Positions 55,453 to 64,000 of a stretch of 64,000 nt of DNA are shown piece after piece. Each line of letters begins with the position of its first letter. The stretch's first letter is position 1. A program made the translations under genes and the position numbers. Under the pieces are notes generated by a model. That model saw only the letters and a program-made list of their open reading frames with translations. It made no database searches and was not told where the DNA came from. Source of the stretch: Parasedimentitalea marina (GTDB taxonomy: Bacteria; Pseudomonadota; Alphaproteobacteria; Rhodobacterales; Rhodobacteraceae); assembly GCF_004006175.1 (NCBI RefSeq), contig NZ_CP033219.1:2232001-2296000 (forward strand). The letters are read 5' to 3'.

Positions 55453-55895
55453 AATGGCTGTCTCGCAATGCCCCATCCATTGAGGCATGCTCGGCCCTTG
55501 TTACAGCCAGTGTTGCCATCGCCGCTTTGATCGGTGTGAAAGTGCAGCTAGATGAAACTGAGAGACTGCAAAAGGCACAATCTGCGCGTGAGGCTTTTCG
55601 TGCGCATCTCGCACTTGCGGCGACGTTACCGCAATTCGCACGGCCCAAAGACAGCTGTGCCTTGGTAGCGTCCACCCAAGGTGGGTCCTACATCGCGTTC
55701 GTTGATCATCTGCTCTATTCTGCCGAGCAAATGTTGGTCGTTGGGGAAGGATGGGACGCCACATTCCTGATCGAGCTTGCACCACATAAGAGCTATCTTT
55801 GCTCGGAGCCCGCACCGATTGGGGCGACAGAAGAGACGGCATCTCTCCTCAATGACTTTCGCCAGAACAACTGCACAGATCAGCCTGCCTGTTAA
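55449..55895 (+). CDS. Membrane-anchored protein of unknown function, coupled to the deiminase gene
   Basis: 148 residues beginning four bases inside the deiminase gene (ATGA overlap). One hydrophobic helix (ALVTASVAIAALIGVKVQL, residues 17-35) is followed by a helical stretch (ETERLQKAQSAREAFRAHLA), then a region with several Cys (DSCALV, SYLCSEP, NNCTDQPAC). No domain is recognised. The coupling suggests it works with the deiminase. Confidence 0.65.
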   Translation: MKWLSRNAPSIEACSALVTASVAIAALIGVKVQLDETERLQKAQSAREAFRAHLALAATLPQFARPKDSCALVASTQGGSYIAFVDHLLYSAEQMLVVGEGWDATFLIELAPHKSYLCSEPAPIGATEETASLLNDFRQNNCTDQPAC

Positions 55896-56101
55896 GTACA
55901 ATCCCAGAGCAGGTATTAGTGCAACAGCAACGAAATCACACTTCGTCCACTTCTAGCCCCTTCGCGATGCTGGAACCCAACGTCCGTTTTCACCGTGACA
56001 GTTGGAGCGAGCGAGGACCGCTTTGAGCTATGAGCTGCCATTAGGCGCAAAACGCACCAACGGCGGCTTTGGAGCGAACCGTTTGCAACAAAAGCACATA
56101 A

Positions 56102-57109
56102 TCAGTCGATCGTCGTCGGCTTGCGCAATGCCGTCAATGCAGCAGCGGCGATCTCAAAAGACCTAACCCTTGCCGTGTGGTCATGAATCATACCAGTCAC
56201 TAAAAGTTCGTCAGGCTGATACTTGTCAATAATCGTGCGAAGCTGCGCCTTGATCGTCCTCGGAGATCCCGTCGCGGAACACGACATCGCCTGCTTTACT
56301 TGTGCAAACACCGACGTTGGGATTTCGGAGGCAACATCATGGGTTGGGTATGGTAGCTTGCCAGGTTTGCCAGCTCGTAGATTAGAAAATGCGAGCAATT
56401 GTGATGACCGTAGAAATTCAGCTTCTGCATCTGTTTCCGCCGCGCAAACCCCAGCAGCAACCATCACATACGGCTGCGATAAGATGTCGGATGGTTGAAA
56501 CGATGTTCGATAAGTTGACAGGGCTTCTTCCAGCATGGCTGGCGCAAAATGCGAGGCGAAGGCGTATGGTAGACCGAGATAAGCCGCTAACTGCGCACCA
56601 TAAAGGCTTGAGCCGAGAATCCAGACTGGAACATGTGTGCCCGCTCCTGGAACAGCCTGGACGGCAGTGTCACCCGGCTTATCTTCAAAATACCCTATTA
56701 GTTCTTGCACATCCTGAGGAAAGCTATCCTCGGGTGCCATATGACGGCGCAGCGCCCTGGCCGTCGCCATATCTGTTCCCGGCGCGCGGCCTAATCCAAG
56801 GTCAATCCGGTCCGGATAAAGCGTCGCAAGCGTTCCGAACTGCTCGGCCACCATCAATGGGGCATGGTTGGGCAACATAATTCCCCCGGCCCCTATCCGC
56901 ATGGTACTGGTTGCAGCAGCCACATAGCCAATAACGACTGCTGTCGCCGCGCTGGCTATCCCAGGCATGTTGTGATGTTCCGCCAGCCAAAAGCGATGGT
57001 ATCCAGCCTTCTCAGCTGCTCGTGCGAGCTCAGCCGTATTGGATAATGCGTGGGCGGCAGTCTTCCCTTCTGGAATAGGCGATAAATCGAGCAACGAGAA
57101 TTTTTGCAT
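56102..57109 (-). CDS. Luciferase-like (LLM class) flavin-dependent oxidoreductase
   Basis: 335 residues from the ATG at 57107-57109 ([18 protein letters not shown]), preceded by GGAGACACCC. TIM-barrel LLM blocks: [53 protein letters not shown] and [15 protein letters not shown]. It belongs to the group annotated MsnO8-like monooxygenases; the substrate is unknown and no dedicated flavin reductase lies nearby. Confidence 0.88.
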   Translation of the reverse strand: MQKFSLLDLSPIPEGKTAAHALSNTAELARAAEKAGYHRFWLAEHHNMPGIASAATAVVIGYVAAATSTMRIGAGGIMLPNHAPLMVAEQFGTLATLYPDRIDLGLGRAPGTDMATARALRRHMAPEDSFPQDVQELIGYFEDKPGDTAVQAVPGAGTHVPVWILGSSLYGAQLAAYLGLPYAFASHFAPAMLEEALSTYRTSFQPSDILSQPYVMVAAGVCAAETDAEAEFLRSSQLLAFSNLRAGKPGKLPYPTHDVASEIPTSVFAQVKQAMSCSATGSPRTIKAQLRTIIDKYQPDELLVTGMIHDHTARVRSFEIAAAALTALRKPTTID

Positions 57110-57597
57110 GGGTGTCTCCGTTCGAGCGACACCTAAATGCTTCAAATGTAGAACCCAAGCTCAACCGAGGCTTTGTCTTGAAAAAAGCGGTTTCCATAAC
57201 GTCTGACCTTTGGTGTCACCCGAACCAAATGGTGCGCGAAGCACTTGGGCCTGCAATGTGAATACCGCCGGGCAGCACTGAAAGTGTAAAAATTCCAAAA
57301 GACCGCCACTGACAACAATCTACTTCAGATCTGTGCGTTGGCTATGAACGCCACAATTATCGCATCAACCATCGAAAAAATCCCTGAAATGTTCTGTGGA
57401 ATCCTGCACGTCCAGTGTTAACTCGGACACCACTCTAAACCGATGTAAGAGCACTACGCCCAACGTGCAAAACAGGAACAAATGAACAACGATCAATCGT
57501 ACTCATGCCTGAATTTTGGAACCGCAAATAACAATTGGGAACTACCATACGCGTTTAGCAACTTTGCGCCCCAAAACCCATTTTATATAAAGGAAAA
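57110..57597. other. Gene-free region before tRNA-Val
   Basis: About 490 bases with no supported gene, RNA or clear hairpin. It adjoins the 3' end of the tRNA gene, where integrated elements often end, but I found no copy of the tRNA 3' end within the accessory segment to its left. Confidence 0.5.
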
Positions 57598-57673
<76 letters not shown>

Positions 57674-57985
57674 GGTAAGGCGGGATTTAGACAATGCGCA
57701 CGACAGGCGCAAGAGCCAAAACGCATTTTCTCAGATATTTTTTCTTTACCCAAAGAACCCACCTTTCATACGGTGGAAAACGACAGAAATTGGAGGCCGG
57801 TACCCGCTGCGTTTCAGGGACATGTCCGTCCCGAGAACTAGGGCGGATATGGTTTGGTTGGCCGATAAATCTGCAAGCCCCTATGGACCTGACGCTGCAG
57901 CATGCCCGGGAAAATTTGCCCTTTCGACTTAACCTTCAGCCTCGAGTGCATTGATACGACGCTCATTTTGAGCCAAAGCTGTTGC

Positions 57986-58897
57986 ATGCGACACCTTGAT
58001 CCCCGCCAAACATCCTGCTTCCTAACCGCGGTTCAAGCAGGAACAGTCAGAGCTGCAGCTGAGCAGATTGGATTGGAGCCCTCTACTGTCAGTCGCAATA
58101 TTTCGGCATTGGAAACACATCTGGCAACCACTTTGGTGGAGCGGGGAAGGTCCGGGATCCGACCAACAGAAGCGGGTATGCTTTTGGTGGCGTTCTTGAA
58201 ACGTCAGATTGGCGAACTTGATCTTCTCCGGTCGGAATTTGATGCTCTTGCGCATATGAAACGGGGCAAAGTATCGATAGCGGTTGGCGAAGGTTTTGTC
58301 GGCGACTTGTTCGACAGGGCCTTGTCTGAATTTTCCTCAAAATACCCGGATATCTCTTTCGCCATAACAGTGGGGTCAACCGAGCACGTTGTGCACCAGG
58401 TCACGTCAGAACAGGCGCATCTGGGATTGGCTTATAATGTCGCCAAGGATCCGGTGATCAGAGTTGTAACATCTGCAACCCAGCCCCTTGTAGCCCTGGT
58501 GCACACCAACGGCGTTTATGACAATTCGGAGCCTGTAGATTTGCTCGCTCTTGCAAACATACCCTGTGCCATACCACCAAAATCCTTTGGCATTGGGGCG
58601 ATGATTACGACTGCAGAAGCCAAGCATGGTGTGCGGCTGCGCGCCGTTGTCGAGACTGGTTCAATTGCAGCGCTGAAGGCCTTTGTGCACAATGATATGG
58701 GCTGCACGATACTGCCAAGATTTGTTGTCGAGAGCGAGCTTTCATCCAAGACCATGACCGCGCGCCCGGTATCATCCATGATATTTGCAGATGGCGTGGC
58801 CTCGCTGGTTCGAAAAGAAGGACGGAAATTGCCACAGGCCGCTGACCTTCTAGTGAAGCAATTGAAAAAGATGTCCGCTTTTTCCCCAATGGACTGA
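57986..58897 (+). CDS. LysR-family transcriptional regulator
   Basis: 303 residues from the ATG at 57986 (MRHLDPRQTSCFLTAVQAGT). The winged helix-turn-helix is in residues 5-62 (TVRAAAEQIGLEPSTVSRNI, LVERGRSGIRPTEAG). The effector domain follows (GKVSIAVGEGFVGDLFD). It lies 103 bases upstream of the dehydrogenase operon in the same direction and is the likely regulator. A ten-base palindrome, GGACATGTCC, at 57818-57827 could be an autoregulatory site. Confidence 0.9.
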   Translation: MRHLDPRQTSCFLTAVQAGTVRAAAEQIGLEPSTVSRNISALETHLATTLVERGRSGIRPTEAGMLLVAFLKRQIGELDLLRSEFDALAHMKRGKVSIAVGEGFVGDLFDRALSEFSSKYPDISFAITVGSTEHVVHQVTSEQAHLGLAYNVAKDPVIRVVTSATQPLVALVHTNGVYDNSEPVDLLALANIPCAIPPKSFGIGAMITTAEAKHGVRLRAVVETGSIAALKAFVHNDMGCTILPRFVVESELSSKTMTARPVSSMIFADGVASLVRKEGRKLPQAADLLVKQLKKMSAFSPMD

Positions 58898-59000
58898 TTG
58901 TTGCGCTCAGCGCAACGAAACTCTCCAATTGCCGTCATTCCTTGCTGTTGAATAATGGGCCATAGTTCTGGAAATTCGTGTGACTGGAAGGATTGTCGGC

Positions 59001-59870
59001 GTGCAAATTGGACTTATCGGATGTGGCAACATGGGCGGCGGGATGGCTGCGCAACTGATCGAAAACGACAGCGAACTGATCTGCTATGACCCCAACCCTG
59101 AGATACTAAGCAAGATGCGCAACCTCGGAGCCATCTGCGCCAAGACGGCTTCGGAACTGGCTCAGTTGGCGGACATCATCATCTTATCGCTGCCAAAAGC
59201 CACAGTGGTTGACGCCGTAATGCGCGACATTGTCAGTGATATCCGCCCCGATAGCATTGTCCTGGACACCTCGACATCCGAACCAGCCACGTCTCAGGCA
59301 ATGGCTGTTTTGGGGGATGCAAATGGTTTTTCATTTATAGATGGCCCGGTGAGCGGTGGTCCGGCAGCGGCAAATGCTGGCACCATGACGATGCTGTTGG
59401 GCGGCAATGCATCCGCGATAAAACGGTTAACACCGGTGTTGGATATTCTTACCGCAAAGACAGTAATTGTCGGTGGGTCTGGCGCGGGTCATGCGGCCAA
59501 GATTGCCAATAACATGCTTTGTGCAGCCAATCTTGTTTTGCTCGGCGAAGCCGTGCGGCTTGGCCAAGCTGCAGGTGTCGCCCCCGAAGATCTGCTGCAG
59601 GGTATCAACGCCGGGTCTGGTCGCAGTGGGGTAAGCGAGGTGAACTTTCCCAAGTGGATCTTGAATAACGCCTTTAACTCAGGCTTCACCATGGGATTGA
59701 TGCGCAAAGATGTCGGGCTGGCGCTTGATCTGGCCCACGGAACTGGAGTGGACCTTAGCGGCTTTGCGCAGATCGCGGACATATGGTTGAACGCGTCGCG
59801 GGACATATCAGACAGCGCCGACTTCAACGAAATCGTTAAACATGACGGGAATTTGGACCATGATGTCTGA
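59001..59870 (+). CDS. 3-hydroxyisobutyrate dehydrogenase family NAD(P)-dependent oxidoreductase
   Basis: 289 residues from the GTG at 59001, which has GGAAGG ten bases upstream; a GTG at 58980 is less likely. The Rossmann motif is IGLIGCGNMGGGMAAQL at the very N-terminus. The substrate motif is FIDGPVSGGPAAANAGTMTM, the catalytic Lys is in GAGHAAKIANNML, and FTMGLMRKDVGLALDLA is conserved. Members oxidise 3-hydroxyacids such as 3-hydroxyisobutyrate, tartronate semialdehyde partners or sulfonates. It overlaps the next gene by 11 bases. Confidence 0.9.
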   Translation: MQIGLIGCGNMGGGMAAQLIENDSELICYDPNPEILSKMRNLGAICAKTASELAQLADIIILSLPKATVVDAVMRDIVSDIRPDSIVLDTSTSEPATSQAMAVLGDANGFSFIDGPVSGGPAAANAGTMTMLLGGNASAIKRLTPVLDILTAKTVIVGGSGAGHAAKIANNMLCAANLVLLGEAVRLGQAAGVAPEDLLQGINAGSGRSGVSEVNFPKWILNNAFNSGFTMGLMRKDVGLALDLAHGTGVDLSGFAQIADIWLNASRDISDSADFNEIVKHDGNLDHDV

Positions 59871-61371
59871 TCGTAAGAAAACACTTTTGGATGCAATGGC
59901 AACGCTTGGGTTGGGTGAGCGTCCACAGAGCCTAATCGACGGTGTTCTGATGGACGGTGCGGGCGACACTGTGACAGTGGTGGACCCCTTCACCGAACAG
60001 GACTTATTCTCCTATCCGGATGCAGATACCGCACTGTCAGTGTTGGCTTGCGACGCGGCCCAACGCGCCCAACTGGGCTGGGCCAAAGGCATTTCGGCGG
60101 CGCAACGCGGACAAATTATGCAAGATGTCTCTCGGTCAATTCTTGCAAATGTCGACCCACTTGCAACCATCGAGGCGATCATTACCGGAAAACCCATCCG
60201 CGACTGCCGGATCGAGGTCGCTAAAGTGGCCGAAATGTTTGCCTATTATGCCGGCTGGGCAGACAAGCTCCACGGAGAGGTCATACCGGTGCCTTCAGGG
60301 CATTTGAACTATACTCTGCGCGAACCCCTTGGCGTTGTCTTTCAAATCACACCATGGAATGCACCAATATTTACAGGCGGTTGGCAAATCGCACCTGCCA
60401 TTGCCACCGGGAATGGGGTGGTTATCAAGCCAAGCGAGCTGACGCCCGTCACCACCGTCGCACTGGTAAAACTGGCAGAAAGTGTAGGTCTTCCGGCTGG
60501 GCTGGTGAACGTACTTTGTGGACTTGGCCCGACCGCTGGCCAGGCTGCCATCAGTCATCCTGCGATACGCAAAGTGATCTTTGTAGGCTCTCCCGAAACA
60601 GGTCGGCGCGTCGCGGTTGCGGCAGCCTCGGCTTTGAAACCCGCGGTGTTGGAACTGGGCGGAAAATCGGCAAATATCGTCTTTGAGGACGCCAATTTGG
60701 AGCATGCCTGTCTGGGCGCTCAGGCGGCGATCTTTTCCGGCGCTGGGCAAAGCTGTGTCGCCGGGTCCAGGCTGCTGATCCAGAAGTCCGTCTATGAAGA
60801 CATGCTGGCGATGCTGTCTACCGGTATGAACACCATCACGTTAGGCGATCCGCTGGACGAGGAAACGGAGATCGGTCCGATCAGCAACGCCCGTCAATTT
60901 TCGCATGTCACCAGCATGATCGGCGCGGCACGTGATGCCGGTGCATCTGTTCTGTCTCGCAACACACAGCATAGCCAAGGCTATTTCGTGCCGCCAACTG
61001 TACTTCGAGATATGTCAAACTCTGCCAAAGTTGCGCAGGAAGAGATTTTTGGACCGGTTGTCTGCGCAATCCCCTTTGAAGATGAGGCCGATGCCATCGC
61101 CCTGGCCAATGACAGCTCCTTTGGCTTGGCCGGTGCGGTCTGGACCGCCGACGTAGGGCGTGCGCATCGAATGGCCGAAGGAGTTCGTGCAGGAACATTT
61201 TGGATCAACAGCTACAAAGCGATCCACGTCTCTTCACCCTTTGGTGGGTCCTTGAACTCGGGATTTGGCCGATCCAGCGGTACCGATGCCTTATTGGAAT
61301 ACACGTCGGCCAAAAGCGTCTGGCTTGACAGCGCGCCTAAACCACGCATCGCATTCGGCTATGTCTCTTGA
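59860..61371 (+). CDS. NAD(P)-dependent aldehyde dehydrogenase
   Basis: 503 residues from the ATG at 59860 (MMSDRKKTLLDAM). Blocks of the family are present: FQITPWNAPIFTGGWQIAPA, KPSELTPVTTVALVKLAE, catalytic Glu in LELGGKSANIVFEDANLE, catalytic Cys in GAGQSCVAGSRLLIQ, and EEIFGPVVCAIPFEDEADAI. It overlaps the upstream dehydrogenase, so the two probably act in sequence: a hydroxyacid is oxidised to a semialdehyde and then to an acid. The substrate is not known. Confidence 0.92.
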   Translation: MMSDRKKTLLDAMATLGLGERPQSLIDGVLMDGAGDTVTVVDPFTEQDLFSYPDADTALSVLACDAAQRAQLGWAKGISAAQRGQIMQDVSRSILANVDPLATIEAIITGKPIRDCRIEVAKVAEMFAYYAGWADKLHGEVIPVPSGHLNYTLREPLGVVFQITPWNAPIFTGGWQIAPAIATGNGVVIKPSELTPVTTVALVKLAESVGLPAGLVNVLCGLGPTAGQAAISHPAIRKVIFVGSPETGRRVAVAAASALKPAVLELGGKSANIVFEDANLEHACLGAQAAIFSGAGQSCVAGSRLLIQKSVYEDMLAMLSTGMNTITLGDPLDEETEIGPISNARQFSHVTSMIGAARDAGASVLSRNTQHSQGYFVPPTVLRDMSNSAKVAQEEIFGPVVCAIPFEDEADAIALANDSSFGLAGAVWTADVGRAHRMAEGVRAGTFWINSYKAIHVSSPFGGSLNSGFGRSSGTDALLEYTSAKSVWLDSAPKPRIAFGYVS

Positions 61372-61380
61372 GGGTGATTT

Positions 61381-62109
61381 ATGAAACTTATCAATGATAT
61401 TCACGCTTTACTAAATACTACGCCAGACTTAACGAAGGTTCTGAACTTAGGCCACTTCGCGGATTTCCCTGCATTCGCCGGAACCCTACTCGCCAGCAGT
61501 TGTAGCACCCCCGCGCTCGGTGAAGTGGTCCGCAACGTATATGACAGTGATCCCATTCTGGTAGAGATGTCGTGTTATGACATCGCCGAAACCGCACGTC
61601 GTAATTTTGAGCCCGGCGGGCCTGCTGCTACAGTTCTGTTTGCACGCGGCGTCCATGCTATTATGGGGCACCGCGTTGCGCATAAACTTTGGGATGACGG
61701 CAACACGGCGCTGTCTCTCGCAACAAAATCCAGCTTTGGGCGCGCTTTCTCAACGGATATTCACCCCGCTGCGCAGATTGGACCAGGCCTTTGGCTCGAC
61801 CATGGCTTGGGATTTGTCGCGGGTGAAACCGCTGTCATCGCCGAAGACGTTTCAATCTGGCATAACGTCACCCTTGGCGGCACACTGAATGATAGCGGAT
61901 CCCATCGTCATCCCCATGTCGGTCGTGGCGCGGTTATAGGCGCAGGTGCGATGTTATTGGGCGGCATCACCATTGGGGCCAATGCCAATATCGCTGCTGG
62001 GTCGATTGTTGTGCAAGACGTTCCCCCAGGTGCACTTGCCGTGGGACACAAAGCCCGAATCCAGGGCGAGGCCCAAATTAGTTTCAGCCCCAAGCCGGAG
62101 ATCTCATAA
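61381..62109 (+). CDS. cysE: Serine O-acetyltransferase (CysE type)
   Basis: The protein has 242 residues. The N-terminal helical part (residues 1-120) contains FARGVHAIMGHRVAHKLW. A left-handed hexapeptide-repeat domain follows, with FSTDIHPAAQIGPGLWLDHG, ETAVIAEDVSIWHNVTLGGT with its catalytic His, and GRGAVIGAGAMLLGGITIGA. The enzyme normally makes O-acetylserine for cysteine synthesis. Here it lies ten bases after an aldehyde dehydrogenase and its stop overlaps the start of a VOC protein gene, an unusual setting. An altered acceptor is possible. Confidence 0.9.
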   Translation: MKLINDIHALLNTTPDLTKVLNLGHFADFPAFAGTLLASSCSTPALGEVVRNVYDSDPILVEMSCYDIAETARRNFEPGGPAATVLFARGVHAIMGHRVAHKLWDDGNTALSLATKSSFGRAFSTDIHPAAQIGPGLWLDHGLGFVAGETAVIAEDVSIWHNVTLGGTLNDSGSHRHPHVGRGAVIGAGAMLLGGITIGANANIAAGSIVVQDVPPGALAVGHKARIQGEAQISFSPKPEIS

Positions 62110-62990
62110 TGAATGCGTCCTTTGGCATTGATCATCCGTTGCTTGCAACCAACGACATCGAAGGACTACGTAAAAGGCTGATATCACTGGGGTTTAACAT
62201 GACCGCCATCGGGAGGCACCCATGGGGTACCAGCACCAGCCTTGCAATGTTCAACGGGTGTTTGATTGAAATTATGGGCATATATGACGAAGCCCTTTTG
62301 GACGAGGTCCCCTCTGGTAATTTCCGCTTTGGTCGTCATGTTTATGAGCATCTTCAGATCCGTGAGGGCGTCGCGTTGTCGGCCTTGCACAGCACCGATT
62401 CAATTGCCGATGCCCGAAAGGCAAAGGCAGCAGGCTTCATCGTTGCCGGGCGTCTTGAATTTGGTCGTAATGTGATCCTGCCAGATGGGACCGAAGGACG
62501 AACTAAAACCACCCTCGCGTTGCTTCCTGACGAAAAGTTCCCGCGCCTGTCACTGTTCCTTTGCCAACAACATCGCCCTGAATTGATCTATGTGCCTGAA
62601 TGGTTAGAGCATCCAAATAAAGTCAGTGGAATATGTGGGGTCAACATACTGGCAGGTAAACAATTTCACGCTGAATTAAAGGCACGGTTTGAAGGTATAT
62701 ATAAAAGTTGCAATTTGATAAATGGTGGATTTCAATGCCAGACGGCCAACGGCATCATCCGTATACTGGAGATCGATACATTCGAACAGGTCATTGGACC
62801 TCTTCCCGATGGGTTACGAAAGGACAATTCCCCCTGCATCGCAGGCATGGATTTAGTCATGTCCGATCCAAATATGACGCATGAATTCCTAAAGAAATCC
62901 AACATTGAATTCCGTATCATCGAAAATGGATTTACACTTACAAATCCGTCATTGACCGCGAATACAATCCTACGAATGCTCAATAAATAA
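62109..62990 (+). CDS. VOC (glyoxalase-like) family protein
   Basis: The protein has 293 residues. The start IDHPLLATNDIEGLRKRLISL and GTSTSLAMFNGCLIEIMGIY are typical of the glyoxalase-like VOC fold with a metal His near the N-terminus. A second half (LIYVPEWLEHPNKVSGICGV, with a possible metal His) makes a tandem fold. The start overlaps the cysE stop (TAATG). Such proteins may isomerise or cleave substrates; the reaction is unknown. It is the last gene of the four-gene operon. Confidence 0.82.
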   Translation: MNASFGIDHPLLATNDIEGLRKRLISLGFNMTAIGRHPWGTSTSLAMFNGCLIEIMGIYDEALLDEVPSGNFRFGRHVYEHLQIREGVALSALHSTDSIADARKAKAAGFIVAGRLEFGRNVILPDGTEGRTKTTLALLPDEKFPRLSLFLCQQHRPELIYVPEWLEHPNKVSGICGVNILAGKQFHAELKARFEGIYKSCNLINGGFQCQTANGIIRILEIDTFEQVIGPLPDGLRKDNSPCIAGMDLVMSDPNMTHEFLKKSNIEFRIIENGFTLTNPSLTANTILRMLNK

Positions 62991-63328
62991 ACGATTTTCA
63001 CGCACATCCGCTTGCTCACTGACGATATATCTCGCTGTCAGTTTAAGCGTGATCAATAAGCCATCAGCCCCCCGTCTGTCACATCCCAACCGTTAAGAAT
63101 TAAATATAATTCAATTAAAATGATTAATCTTTCGCCCAGCTTTCGCCACAAACAAACCGCTTCAGCACTGCATTTATTGACCATACCTTAACACAATCCC
63201 AAGTTTGGAAATTCACTTGGGAATTAAGTCATGTGTCCAAAGCCCAGCCAGAATGCTGTGCAGTGCTTCTCTGCATATGAGGAGAACTCGGTTTTTGGCA
63301 GTGTTTCTCAAAATGAGGTCAATCAAAT
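62991..63328. other. Intergenic region before flagellin gene
   Basis: 338 bases without a supported gene. AT-rich tracts (63100-63130) may be promoter sequence for the flagellin. I found no convincing sigma-28 promoter by eye. Confidence 0.5.
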
Positions 63329-64000
63329 ATGACAAGTATCAATACCAATTCAGGTGCGCTGACCGCGCTGCAAATGCTTGGGGGAACCGTCGAGCAAAGA
63401 GAGGTCGTCCAGGAAGATATCGCGACCGGAAAAGAGGTAGACACAGCAAAAGACAACGCCGCACTGTGGGCCATTTCACAAGTTATGGAAGTAGATGTAG
63501 CTGGATTCGCTGCTGTTTCTGGTTCCCTGACCCTGGGCGAGGCAACTGCATCGGTGGCCGCAGTCGGCGCCGAACGGATGACTGACGTATTATTGGAAAT
63601 GAAACAGCTGACCATAATAGCTGGCAGCGGTGCCGTGGATTATGGTAAAATCGAAGCCCAGATGGCCCAGAAAACGGAACAGCTGAATTCGATTATTTCC
63701 TCGACACAGTTCAACGGTGTAAACCTGCTTAAGACGGATATCGACGGGGCTGGAAACTCGTCGCTTACGATTGCATCATCGATGGATCGAACTGGGTCAT
63801 CGGCGGCCAATCTTGCGACTATTTCCGTCGACAGTCTTAACTTTGAAGGAAGTACCAGCTTCGACATCAACAACCGAACCGCGATAACGGACCCCGCCAG
63901 TGCCCAGATGGCGCTCAGTGAAATCGAAGGTTTTTTGAATTTTGCGATCGAGGGTGCAGCCTCCCTTGGGGCCAGTGCCAGTAAAATATCGAGTCAGAAT
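63329..64000 (+). CDS. Flagellin, N-terminal part (cut by right edge)
   Basis: The frame is open from the ATG at 63329 to the window end (224 residues). It starts MTSINTNSGALTALQML, close to Roseobacter flagellins, and contains the conserved DIATGKEVDTAKDNAALWAI segment and a heptad-rich helical stretch (ERMTDVLLEMKQL, QLNSIISSTQFNGVNLL). GAGG lies about ten bases upstream. Its C-terminal D0/D1 half is outside the window. Confidence 0.88.
   Translation, partial: MTSINTNSGALTALQMLGGTVEQREVVQEDIATGKEVDTAKDNAALWAISQVMEVDVAGFAAVSGSLTLGEATASVAAVGAERMTDVLLEMKQLTIIAGSGAVDYGKIEAQMAQKTEQLNSIISSTQFNGVNLLKTDIDGAGNSSLTIASSMDRTGSSAANLATISVDSLNFEGSTSFDINNRTAITDPASAQMALSEIEGFLNFAIEGAASLGASASKISSQN

Overview
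The window reads as chromosomal DNA of a marine alphaproteobacterium of the Rhodobacterales (Roseobacter group). The evidence is gene order and content: the pyrH-frr-uppS-cdsA-dxr-rseP-bamA envelope block, Roseobacter-type RTX/Hint and flagellin proteins, an ectoine-degradation cluster, a nor cluster next to a Crp/Fnr regulator and NnrS, a non-pyrrolysine MttB homologue, and two copies of a GC-rich intergenic repeat I associate with Rhodobacterales. No taxonomic search was run.

Layout. 1-8.1 kb (minus strand): essential envelope and translation genes from pyrH to bamA, which runs off the left edge. 8.2-16.5 kb (plus): miaA, an AraC-type regulator and a complete peptide/opine-type ABC importer (Tat-exported binding protein, two permeases, one fused double ATPase). 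16.5-20.1 kb: TPR-sulfotransferase, small membrane protein, lytic transglycosylase, ssb. 20.1-22.2 kb: an mttB-like methyltransferase behind a structured leader that also holds a 30-codon ORF with a good ribosome binding site. 22.2-28 kb: aroB-aroK (minus), then two uncharacterised envelope proteins, xerD and a CNNM/CorC-type protein (plus). 28.4-31.5 kb: dimethylglycine/sarcosine-dehydrogenase-like flavoprotein and a MobA/MocA-like nucleotidyltransferase. 31.6-35.2 kb: a 1199-residue RTX protein with a C-terminal Hint domain.

36.2-40.4 kb: ectoine catabolism, doeA-doeB-doeD divergent from the Lrp-type regulator doeX. 40.4-49.2 kb: nitric-oxide module norCBQD plus a small membrane gene, a DUF1858 protein, an NNR/DNR-type regulator, nnrS and a TehA/SLAC1-type channel, with two NNR/FNR-like boxes in the divergent intergenic regions. 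47.7-57.6 kb looks accessory: long gene-poor gaps, a giant propeller hybrid sensor kinase, a broken M48 peptidase, an IS3-type remnant, a Tat-exported agmatine-deiminase-family enzyme and a luciferase-like oxidoreductase; it ends at a tRNA-Val gene. 58-63 kb: a LysR regulator and a tightly packed four-gene operon (3-hydroxyacid dehydrogenase, aldehyde dehydrogenase, serine acetyltransferase, VOC protein), a combination I do not recognise as a known pathway. 63.3-64 kb: the start of a flagellin gene, cut by the right edge.

The best candidates for undescribed biology are the mttB leader with its small ORF, the dehydrogenase/serine-acetyltransferase/VOC operon, and the exported deiminase with its overlapping membrane partner. 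I did not see CRISPR arrays, prophage, complete insertion sequences or an obvious defence system.
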